Positions 14,205 to 24,328 of a stretch of DNA of 64,000 nt are shown here, in pieces. Made by a program: the position numbers and the translations under genes. Source of the DNA: Blasia pusilla (taxonomy: Eukaryota > Marchantiophyta > Marchantiopsida > Blasiales). Under the pieces are notes generated by a model. It worked only from the letters and a program-made list of their open reading frames with translations. It did no database searches and was not told the DNA's origin. The stretch covers positions 21,638,001-21,702,000 of the forward strand of contig CM114273.1 in NCBI GenBank assembly GCA_050084515.1, in the 5' to 3' direction. Numbering within the stretch: position 1 is the first letter of the stretch; each line of letters begins with the position of its first letter.

Positions 14205-14335
14205 TCTTAGTCAATCATGTGACCCGTTGACTGAGTCAACGGTCACCCGATAACCTATGCACGCACATTACCAGTAGGATGGCTATTTTTGGGGGAAGAT
14301 CTTTAAAAAAGGATCTTCCCCCAAAAATCGTAATA
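14205..14335 (+). repeat. solo LTR-like remnant with two strong palindromes
   Basis: This segment matches, block by block, the promoter part of the LTR-like sequence at about 27768-27870: GTGAC...GTTGAC...GTCACCCG, a TAACCT(A/G)TG block, a TTACC block and GGCTATTTTT followed by a GGGGAAGA hairpin. It contains a 28-base palindrome (14219-14246, arms GTGACCCGTTGAC and GTCAACGGTCAC) and a 17-bp perfect stem (14285-14301 with 14312-14328). No coding region of the element is attached, so it is a solo or truncated LTR of a related element. Confidence 0.55.
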
Positions 14336-17300
14336 TCAACATATTCAATTTTCTTGCAGAAATGCATGTCCTAAAAAATAAACTTAATAACGCCCAAGTC
14401 GTGGAAGCTTTGCAAGTCTCAAGAGTGAATAGTGTGGTGGATGACGATGTTTGAGAAGACATGGAGGCCGATGACTCTTACACCATGTCATTGCCATTAT
14501 TCTCCACTTCAGCCATTGGGCATGTTGAGGAATGCCATGATAAGAGGAGGGGATGGAACCTAAGGGTGTGGATAGTGTGCCAACATCTCCAATACATGTA
14601 CGCTCCTAATCTCTTAGATTGCTTTGAATTATGATTTGCATGTGATGTTGTTGGCTTAGTATGATGTCGCTTATCTACTTGTGTGTGTGTAGCCCTCATA
14701 TGGCTAACTATAGAAATCCAATTTTGGCACATACACGAAAATATTCATACATGGAGTTTAGAGATTGTTCTCGATACTTCCATAGGTAAGGGTCTTTTTT
14801 AATATTGAAGTTGCACATGCTTAGCTTTTTCCGAGTTTACTAGGTTACAATACAAGCCTTGAACATTGTTATGTTGGTTTTGCAAACGATACATGCACTA
14901 TGCAAGTTGAAGGGCTCAATTTTATGGTCTTGCCAAAGCGTCTAATCCCATACATATGACAAGTGGGACATTCCAGCCAATGGAATTGGATTTTGAATTG
15001 CCTATAAAGTAAGGTTTGTTTTTTAGTTGATCATGCTAAATTTGTGTGTTTTGTATGTGCATATGGTTGCTGACATTTTGTCACTTAAGTTCTTGCCCTA
15101 CATTACTTGATAAAGACGTTTTTTTCCATCACAAGTTATGTTTAACATGGCCATGGACACAACTTTTGTTCACTTCCACCTTATTTTCCAACATGGCTTG
15201 TATGCATAAATATATTGACTCTTTGAGTTGGGGACTTGGGGACTATCTTAGATAGCGAATCCAATAGGGAGTGCTTCATAAACTATGTAAGTCGTGGAGA
15301 GTATATTATATAGACTTGCCTCCCATGGAAATTTCTGAGGTGATTTGGAGACTCGAATTTCTGAACTGAAAGTTTCTGAGTTTGTTGAATTGTGACGAGA
15401 CTATGCAAGAGCTGAACCCGAAGCAGGAGTTGTTTAAACCCTTTTTTGAGTACGTGGAATGTAGGAAGCAGAGTGACTTATAAGAGTAGTAGAGCTACAT
15501 TATGCTACATGAACATCACAATATTATCATGCGTGATGGATACATTAGAGCTTGAAGACTCTTACAGAGCCTAGGTTAGAGATATATACACTTGTAACCG
15601 TCTATGCATATCAGTAAATCTCAAAAGCTTAAGCTTGTATGGCTTGTGTAAATTGTAAATGCATGCCTGTATAAGTGGACGTAAGAGTTGACCTTACTCA
15701 GGTAAGGGGTTGAAGTGCGCATAATGGATTTTCTAATTTTGGTGCAAGGAATAAATACGATGTACTCTATAAGCTCGTCGCAAGCTTTAAAGCCCTAAAG
15801 GCAGCCTATCTTCCCCTAAAGATTCTTCGAGAAGTGAGAGAGCCACTTCATCAATGGATATCCCTTGTCAATAAGATTGTAAATGTCACCAGGAAAGAAT
15901 TTGAAAATGTTTAGAAAAACCTTTTGAAACTACTTCGGCGGATTCACAAAAACCCTAAAATGTTCGCATGTGAGAAACACGTGTCATCCCATTGCCTCAT
16001 TGGCCTAAAATGCCGTGTGTCAGTAGCGTAGTTGTTTGCACTAGGAGAGTGCACTCTCCTATAATTGTATAGATGAGTCATTCCCCAATGTTGAGGTAGT
16101 GGAATACGTGCGATGAGGCCAAAAAAGTGGGAGGAGGTCTTCCCCAATTCAGACCTCTTAGCATCCTTGCATGGTTAGTTCCTTAAACTCTAGTACTAAG
16201 GTAGTCTCTTCGATTTTGTTATTTTAAGTACAGATACTAACTTCATTTTGTTTATGGTGTAATATGATATACCACATCCCGATGCAGCCAAGATGAAGGA
16301 GGAGTGACGATGAGTAAGCTTGCTTATGTTGACCAGCTCATATCCCCATACGTTATTGGAACGGCTTGTAGTAGGAGATAACCATTCAAAGAATGGTGAC
16401 TATATTGAGGGTGAGGAGAAGGAGGATGAGGGGATGTGCCTCCTAGTGTACCCTCAAGGCTTATACATTATAGGCTTCTCCACACATGATCGAGCAAAAG
16501 CAACCCTATTAGAGCCAGTATAGGTAGTGGATTGATGCGGGGGATGACCATGCCCATTAGGATGCCTTTAAGCGCTTGACCTTCGATAGATCCAATGTAG
16601 CCCCGCTTGCATGGCATATCAGGTGAACACCAACAACATAGATAGGACTTGCACCACATAATGATTTGTGAGCATACTTTGATAATGTATGTAAAGATTT
16701 TATCTTTGTTCCATCATTCAATTCGTGTGATGGAAATGTCAAATTTCTCAATGGAAATATGTTTGCAAGCATGAAATTAAACTTAAAAATTAGGGAAAAT
16801 GAAATTATACAAGTAATTTGTGAGTCATACTCATAATTGGCTCATGATGCAACCTCAAAGCTGCAAAAATTTGTGAGTCTAGTGTGAATTGTTTGTGAGC
16901 CCATTGCAATCCAACTATGAGCCAAGTGCAACTATGTTACAAGCATAAGAACATCAAACTTTTGAGCCACTTTGTAGTCGCTAACTACGAATCGAATTCT
17001 CAATTTTGCAAGTGAGTTGTGGGTGCAGTATGACTAAACTACCGCTTTTGAGACTCATAAATGACCTACGAATACGGTAAAGCACAAACAAGCTATTCAA
17101 GATTTGGGACATACTTCCTAGATAGACTAGGGGCTTGAAATGATGATAACAAGCCTCGTAGTCCCAATTGCCCAATGGACCTCAAATTATTTAAGATGAT
17201 CTCAATATTTGAACCTCAAGTCAACATCCAGGATTAAAGTCCCAAATCGGACTATATGGACTTTAGCTTGATATCAAAATCCCACTCCCAAACTCTCAAT

Positions 17301-18447
17301 CCATCATGTAACTTTTTTTCAACCCCCATGGTCCCCAAGGTGAGGTTCAAGCTTCAAACTCCTTTACATACCCTCCCCCTTGTATATAGTTCTAGAGATA
17401 TTCCCCCCCTTTCTTTCTTCTTTCCCATGGCCCAAGAGGGATACATTATTTGGACAATTATTCAAACTACCCTTTCGACAATTCCAAGCCTATTTTAGGA
17501 GTTTTTCTTATGTGTCTGCCACAAGTTTTGGCACATTGGAACTGCCTTATCACAAACTTTCTAACACAAATCTTCCTACTATTAGGCGCGTTACGTCCAT
17601 CTTTGTCCAGGTCTGAAATGTTGCCATGTGGCAAAGGCTTCAGAAGTGTCTGCAATGTATTTGCTGAGAGTTAATTGAATTAAAATGGTTTTGTCCTAAG
17701 CGCTTCGTCTCCCTCTATTGTAGCCTAGCGCCTCCACTCCCTCTTCTCCTTTGGTGCTCCGTTCTAGCCGTGCGCCTCGGCTATGTCCGTGAACCCTGTA
17801 CTCCGTCCGGATTTTTGTCCGCTCCTTCTAGAGCTTAGGCACTCCATCCGCCTGCGCCGTGCTGGGGCTCTGTTTCCCCGCGCCGTCCGCTGCCACGGCT
17901 ACCTCCGTGTCTGCATCGCACGAGCACCGTAATACTAGTGCTTATGCATCACAAACGCATCTTGGGTCTAGCTTCCATGAACTCAAGCGTTAAAAACCAC
18001 CAAATGCTCAATCGGATTCCTAGTTAGGTTACATCTTATTTTGAGTCCATCTCTCACACGACTCAAACACTTCTCAAGTTCCACCCTCCATTTGGTCATG
18101 CTTTCGTGGTCTATATGTTCTCATTTGAGACGCCCATTTAGAGCGTGATTCCATGGAATAACTTGAACTTACGACCCTAGCAGTTACGTCAGATCAAGCA
18201 GATCTTACGGTTTGTATATTTCTAAATGGTCAAAGTCCTTGGTTTATGATCAGCGTCCTTAGTTTTTCCCGGGGTCCTTGTATTTTGTCACATCTAAGTA
18301 GCCGATAGGTCAAGATCTATCGTGGATAGGGCGTAGGAGCCAACGGACTATCTTGAGTGCAACTTTGTCCCACGGTGTCTCATGAGGTTGAGGCTAGATC
18401 CATTGTGTCAAGAACGTCGTTTCTGATAACTTTCATGTTGAGGTCTT
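14336..18447. other. gene-free stretch left of the retroelements
   Basis: I see no gene. The sequence is moderately AT-rich with only short uninformative open frames. About 16030-16080 contains a GGAGAGTGCACTCTCC palindrome followed by a minus-strand A|TCTATACAATTATAGG that resembles a Helitron 5' end, but I found no matching 3' end. 17.7-17.95 kb is a GC-richer patch without recognisable coding content. Confidence 0.5.
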
Positions 18448-18815
18448 TGTCATGACCATACGGATTATGTCGTAGAGTATAGTGTGCTAGTAGAGGCCAT
18501 ACCTTATGTAGGGCCGCAGTGTCTAGGTAGAGATGCGATTTCATACACAGGGTTGGGTGTTACTCAGTTGAGGGTGACTTTTCCAGTAGGGCCCGCTCTT
18601 AGGTTGGAGGATATAAGGTGGAGTGCACTCAAAGAACAATCAGTTCTTTGAGTTGAGCCTGTTGCGTTGGGAGTTAGCCTTGGCAGTGAGTAGAGCTCTT
18701 GGCTATGGTGTTTCCCGTAAGCTTCGACCTAGATTCTCCCATCGTGGAGTGGGTTTGGTTCGATTGTATGTGATTCTATACGTGTTTTATGACAGTAGGA
18801 CTTTCACGGATTTCA
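18448..18815 (+). repeat. 5' LTR of element 1 (possibly 5'-truncated)
   Basis: This sequence starts TGTCATGACC and ends GGATTTCA, so it has TG...CA ends. It is the same length as 27282-27649 and about 97% identical, with no indels. A TATA-like ATATAAGG lies at 18611-18618. An 11-bp perfect stem (arms ACTCAAAGAAC and GTTCTTTGAGT, 18627-18653) lies just downstream, where a transcript would begin. At the 3' end of the element the polypurine tract precedes a further 104-bp block (27176-27279) that is missing here, so this LTR may have lost the first part of its U3. Confidence 0.75.
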
Positions 18816-19765
18816 CTCAAAGAACTGGAGTAGATCGATGGTAGCTTCGATTGTGGATCAGTAGGATCTTGTTAGGGCTAATTGTGTACTCGGCCGTGGA
18901 TGTTCGTGGCTTGTGGCCTATGTTGGAGGTGTCAATCTGGTGTGTGGTTGGTTGGAAAAGAAGCGCTTTGCTGAGAGCTTTGCAATGTGCTTTAGATCAC
19001 GGATTTCGGCAAGGGAGCTGGAAGTTATCAAGGATTGAGGCTTCGAGGCAACTCGTGGTAGCTCGGGACGAGTGGGCGTGAGAGGCGGAGTAAGGAGCAA
19101 GGAGCAATCAAGCAAGGCATGTGTGAGGCAATTTTTGCAGGATTTGTGATTTGAGTGTTGCATAACTGGTCACCCATCTTTGGGCTATTCTGCCTGGAAG
19201 ACGCTTAACTGCTGAGTTCTTAACTATGTCAGTGTACACACTGCTGTAGCTCATTTGGTGTTGTTCGGAGAGAAGTTAGGCGCTTTATGCATCTCAGATT
19301 TTTGGTTGATGGACCTCTAGCGCATGGTACGGTGTAGCCTCTCCATGTAGGTGATATTTTCAGGTGTTGCGAGGTCGACTAGCACGTCATCGACCCGCGG
19401 CAGAGTAGCTATTGCGTTAGAATTGTGTGGTGGGTTTTGTGGATTCAGGGGGCGCCACGTTTGTGGATTGTGTTACCTTGATTTCCATTTGCAATTGGAG
19501 GGTTGTCGTTGGACTTCCTGTGTTTGGATCCCATCCATCGTTGCTTCTTGCTTGCGCGCCCATTGTTAGAGTTGACGCTGATTTCCAAAGTAGTGTCACT
19601 CCTGTGTGCTATCGATAGTGAGGCTGGAGTGATGACCAGTAGACCGTGGGAGGCTTCATGTGGTGATGACAGGTTAGGTTGCCTACACCCATAGCTAGTA
19701 GAGCTAGAATAGTATAGCGACATCGACGTCACTTGGTTACTTAGTGGTGGTAATTTGGTGGTGGT
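18816..19765 (+). other. leader of element 1
   Basis: This is about 950 bases between the 5' LTR and the first gag-like coding sequence. It starts CTCAAAGAACTGG; a primer-binding site should lie here, and the TGG at about 18825 is a possible start, but I cannot assign a tRNA. No coding region is visible. Confidence 0.5.
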
Positions 19766-19777
19766 GCGGCATCGGCA

Positions 19778-21255
19778 TTGGTCATCACGGAGCTATCGGG
19801 TGGTCTGGTTGGGGACCGTGGTGCGGACAGTGGTGGTTTCACATGGAGTGGATTTAGGTATCGGCTACCTTTTCCACTTCCGACGGTTGATGAAGAGGAG
19901 GACGAGGGTGTTCCAAACACCGAGTCTTCTACGTTGTTATCGAGTGTTGCAGCTCCATTGATTTGGGACATGGACGGGATATATGGGGCCATGAAGGGCC
20001 CACGACGATATTCGGGTGCAGTGGGCACCATTGAGTTGGAGGACTTCATGCAGGAATTTGATACGTGGTGTGATATGCAGATGTTGCGGAATGCCACGTT
20101 GTTTACACCCTTCTTGGCTTGGAAGGGGTTGTTTTAGCACTTGGAGGGACCACCCATGGATGATTACCATGAGTTTAGGAAGGACCATATTGTTGAGATT
20201 GAGGCGTGGAGACAATATTGGTCTCCAGGCTATGTGTCTATCACCCATGGTGGTATTGGTAGTAGTGCTCTACTATGCCAGCCAGCCCGACGTTGAGTGG
20301 TACGAGTACGAGCCGGAGTGGGGGTACCAGTGGAGGTACCCATGGAGGTACCAATGGGGGTACTAGTGGAGGTACTATTGCCCCACCATCGTTTAGCCCG
20401 GTTGCAGAGTTCTTCAAGAAGTTGAAGAAGAACTATCAGGGAGTGAAGACAGAGAAGTTGAGGAGTCTTCAAGAATTTGAGCGAAAGACTGGTGAGAGTC
20501 TTCGTGAGGCATACACTCGTATCACGGCACGCTTGATTTCAGATTACCCAGGGTGTGACCGAGGCTCACGCTTGATCTAGTTTTGTACGGGATCTTGATG
20601 AGAGTTGCGAAAGAGGTCCGTGATGCTACTCATATGAGTGATGATTCACCCACATTGACCCATGTGTTTGCTCTATCTGAGAAGATTGAGCTTAACATGG
20701 TGAAGGAGAGAGTGGTGACATCCGCATTCAGTAGGGATACAACTACTACTTCTCGTGTTCAGCAGCCCACCTCACAGTCTCGTAGTAGTGGTGGTGGTAG
20801 TAGTAGTGGGAGTCGTGGGGGTACACACGACCTCGATCAGTCCTAGAGGGACACTTGCGCAGAGACCATTGCCTTCATTTGCTGCCCGGCAGCAAGGGCG
20901 ATCATATTGGACATGTGGAGGTGATCATGTTAGGAAGTTTTGTCCCCAAGAGGGTGGGAGACGGACTTTGGAGGATGGGCCTCAGTCGGCCCCAACTCAA
21001 TGTGATCATTGCGGGAGACCAGGTCATCCTCGAGAGCGTTGCTTTGATCTTCATCCAGAGTTAAGATCAGGCCGCGGCCGTGGTGGAGTAGCTCCGAGAG
21101 GCCGAGGTGGTAGAGGTGGTAGGGGTGGTAGAGGTGGACCAATGGTTGGAGAGCCTACGGTGGCTATCCCTACCACTACGACAGAGTCGCTATGGTCGCC
21201 GAGATTGAGCAGATTGGAGCATAAGTTGGCTACTATGGCTAGTATCCAAAGATAG
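19778..21255 (+). pseudogene. gag of element 1 (capsid and zinc knuckles), frameshifted
   Basis: This is a structural capsid and nucleocapsid protein. It is readable in pieces: 19778-20137 (ending at TAG, then continuing in the same frame with HLEGPPMDDYHEFRK), 20275-20580, 20583-20846 and 20755-21255. The capsid part has a RYSGAVGTIELEDFMQEFDT block and a FLAWKGLF block, and later YQGVKTEKLRSLQEFERKTG and GESLREAYTR, which match the gag of element 2. A glycine/threonine repeat (GGT)n lies at 20330-20380. The nucleocapsid end has one degraded knuckle (WTCGGDHVRKFC, first Cys replaced by Tyr) and one intact CCHC knuckle (CDHCGRPGHPRERC), then an RGG-rich tail. No clear ATG start is visible. 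Confidence 0.78.
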
Positions 21256-21840
21256 ATCGGTTCGGGAGCAGGGGCTTCCACCTCTTATGGAGGGATGATC
21301 TCTCTTATATGGCGAAGTGCAAAGACGAGGTTGAGGCATCGGCTGCGATTACAAGAGGAGCCACTCGGCGTCGAGCCAAGTGGTGCTATGTGGAGTTGGA
21401 CCCACAGAGGGGTGAGGTTGGGAGGCGGCTAGGCTTCCCGGTCATTCTTGTTGTGCGAGGTGCTTAGGATTCCATCCATGGTTCCTACTCAGCCTATTGA
21501 GCCGCAAATGTGGGGATCGAGGCATCTACATCACGTGTAGTAGACACGGATGCAAAGATCAAAGGCAAGATTGCGGATGGCAACTTCAAAGTGTTGGGAT
21601 CCCCATTGTTTTCGCCACGGAGCCGATGGCTTTAGGAGTTGACTTAGCTCTTGTATTTCAGCTAGCGACCACGCGTTGTGTGAACGTGGGGTGTTATCGC
21701 TACACGTCTTTGAGATGGATGAGGGTGTTGCGGTGGAGCGACCCTCTATGTCGTGTAGCATTGAGTACTAGTGCTACTTGGCGGCGGCAAAAGAATGGCG
21801 AAGATGGATGCATTACGGTAGCGCCACCATTGATCGTGAG

Positions 21841-22340
21841 AGGCTTACACTTGGTGTATGTATGTTGGACAACCGGAGTGGGATATTCCGATTGGTGAGT
21901 CCTACAGGACAGGTGTATAGACCAGATAGAGTCTTGTTAGACTCTGGTGCCCAACCTTTGATGTTGGGAAAGGCGGGATGTATAGGTTTGGGTATTCGGA
22001 GGTCAGAGCTTGAGCCTTGCCCATTCTAGATTCAAACATCACTTGGAGGAGCCAATGATAGGTCTCAATTCATGACACGGGAGAAGTTTTCTGTACAGTT
22101 GAGACCAGATCATGCGACTGATAGCTCTCGGTTGGGAGTATCTGCGGTAGTCACATCAGCCGAGTCGTATGATGTACTAGTTGGAGGAGCAGTATTGTAC
22201 CCGATGGGTTTTCAGATGGATTATTGGACTGAGAGAGCGTCTTATAGACCTGGTTGGCAGTCCGGGGATGGACGTATGAGCCAAGTTCATGTGAGATTTA
22301 TTTATGGGGCTCGATCAAGAGGGTCTTCCCCAACAGTGTT
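21841..22340 (+). pseudogene. retroviral-type aspartic protease of element 1
   Basis: The protease matures the Gag-Pol polyprotein. The catalytic triplet is in VLLDSGAQPLMLGKA (Asp codon at 21940-21942). One half lies in a frame ending at a TAG at 22027-22029, and the rest (SYDVLVGGAVLYPMGF) lies in the frame that begins at 22072 and runs on into the methyltransferase. The same blocks occur in element 2 at 31141-31560. Only one stop separates the halves. Confidence 0.72.
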
Positions 22341-23640
22341 AGCATCTGTGGCTGGTTTTAGTGGAGTAGTCACTTGGCCAGGAGACTTTTTGGAGGGTAA
22401 TGTTTCTGTTATGGATTCTCCTGTGTATGAGGAGATAGAGGAGGTCCCTATTTTTGCAGTAGTGGCATCCTCATCGTTGGATGTGCCACTTTGGAGTTCA
22501 GGCGGTGCACTACGGCAGGAGGTTGATCGCCTAGTGCAAGAGGCTTGGTGTGAGGGTGTTATACCTCACGAGGAAGAGGAGGCCCCACGGCGGACTCCTA
22601 CTTCTAGTCCAGTTGGGTTATCCCCTTTGGATACTACACCCATTATATGGCAGTATCCGCCGGAGGGCATTTGTGTGTTAGATCTCTTTGGTGGAATTAA
22701 CATTGGTTTGGGTGCAGTGTTGCAGGCCGGTATTCCTCTACGGAGATACGTGTATGTGGAGCGAGATGAGACGGCCCAGAGAGTCTCATCCCGACATATT
22801 GGTCAGTTGATGCGGAGATATCCTGAGTTGTTGCCGCCATCAGCTATTCGTGGGTACCAGCGTGCTTTGCCGTCACACATTGCATTGTTGGGGGCGCAAG
22901 ACCTTGAGAGGGTTGGTCCTCTGGATTTGGTGATTGCTGGATGGCCATGTCAGGGTCATACACGTGCTGGTCGTGGTGAGGGATTACACGACCCTAGGTC
23001 TCGATTGTTTTGGGAGATGTTACGGGTGTTACGACATCTTCAGGTTCATCAGGCACGTGCTCTAGCTTACATTTTGGAGAATGTTCCATTGTTGGATGAC
23101 ACTCGGACCCGGATGATGGCGAGTGTTCATGAGGTGCGGTCTTGGATTGGAACAGCGGTGTTGTTGGATGCAGCACGAGTTGGCTCGCGTGCACATCATC
23201 CCGCTTGTGCTGGACAAACTTGTTGCCTAGGGAGGTTCTACGTCGAGCATATGATGCGGTCTGCAAATGAATCCTTGCCTTTACAAAGTGGATAGTATCT
23301 TGAATCTTGGCGACTTTCTCGGTGGTGAGGGTTATTGATCGGTCATCCATGGCGGCAGTGAATGTGTGGGCGACCTAGGATGGCACTACCCACATTTGTG
23401 AGTTTTCCTCGTCACATGCATACAGGGAAGGTGGTCCCGGGCTTGTATGGGATGCTCATGTGCGACAGTTGGTGGAGCCTAACGCTGATGAGAGAGAGCG
23501 TGCGATGGGATTTGCTACTGGTGTGACAACGGTTGCAAAGATTTCGAGGCTTCACGAACGTCATGTGTTGGGTCCCAGGCCATGGACCTAAATTGTTTGA
23601 CTTGGATTTTGAGTCTTGGTATGGCCATTGAAAGATGGAT
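22072..23640 (+). pseudogene. DNMT3-like C5 cytosine DNA methyltransferase inside pol of element 1
   Basis: This region encodes a SAM-dependent DNA cytosine-5 methyltransferase. The frame 22072-23295 (407 codons) is open and carries the end of the protease, a linker, and the catalytic domain. Motif I is VLDLFGGINIGLGAVLQAGI (about 22675), the motif II acid is in YVYVERDE, motif III/IV is VGPLDLVIAGWPCQGHTRAG with the catalytic Cys at 22948-22950, and the ENV of motif VI is at 23077-23085. The order I-IV-VI is unpermuted, unlike plant DRM enzymes. The spacing and the GP(L/F)DLVI block resemble DNMT3. The sequence after motif VI reads LLDAARVGSRAH and then shifts frame. Motif X (ERERAMGFATG then a degraded R..LG block) lies beyond the shift at about 23490-23600. 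The domain sits between protease and RT exactly as in element 2. This copy is inactive unless the frame breaks are bypassed. Confidence 0.87.
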
Positions 23641-24328
23641 CGGACTATGTCTATGGGTCTTCCACCCCTTGTAATGAGCTTTTTCGATGGCTACCGGGAT
23701 GGTAGAGGCATGCATACTCTCCAGGGGCGAGGAGAGTAGTATTTTGCATCCTTGGAGTAAATGGGATGTAATGGTTGGGCATGTGGAGTTGGTTGCTCAT
23801 GCTAGTGGAGGAGTTTTTGCTGGATGATGGTGTAGCTAAGGGTGTATCATCTTGTGAGGGGGTTGCAGCAACTCCTTCAATGGCATCGCCCTCCCTCTAG
23901 TGTGCAAGTGGAGGAGACTTGGGAGCCATTACGTTTGGGCCCAAGCTTACGGGAGGTGAGAAACGATGCTTCCCAAGTCTCCTACGTGCTTATAGGAGTT
24001 GTTTTGCCTTTAGCATGAAGGAGTTGGGTGCTCTGGTTGGACCCGTAACCCATACAAGATTGATTTGGCTAGTGATACACCAATCTTCCATCGTCCCCTA
24101 CCGATATAGTGATATGGAGAGGGACCTAATTCAAAGTAGGACGTTGGACCTTTTGGAGGTGGATTAGTGGAGATGCATGGAGAGTATGCATACCACTGTC
24201 ATGCTCGCTAAAAAGGATATGCATGGCAACCATCACGGATAGGCGGATGTGTGGAGATTACCATCCTATCAATCGGCAAACCAAGGCCAATAGGTATGCC
24301 ATGACTCAAAATCCGAGAGATCTTTGAT
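23641..24328 (+). pseudogene. start of the reverse transcriptase region, element 1 (multiply frameshifted)
   Basis: This region lies between methyltransferase motif X and the long RT frame. It includes a passage equivalent to the element 2 sequence at about 33163-33460 (WEPL..LKL.GGE.R and RSCFAFSMKELGAL), then an RT fingers segment (RRMCGDYHP, DRYAM-like) that is spread over more than one frame with several indels. No intact product is possible from this stretch. Confidence 0.6.

Noticed and set aside
18816-18850. primer-binding site with an identified tRNA
   Set aside because: A TGG is present near the LTR end, but the following bases do not let me name a complementary tRNA.
22072-23295. 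methyltransferase as a host gene interrupted by a retroelement
   Set aside because: The same domain occurs at the same pol position in element 2, and in element 1 it shares one continuous frame with the end of the protease.
22994-23350. 118-codon minus-strand frame over the methyltransferase
   Set aside because: The plus strand encodes clear methyltransferase motifs at the same place.
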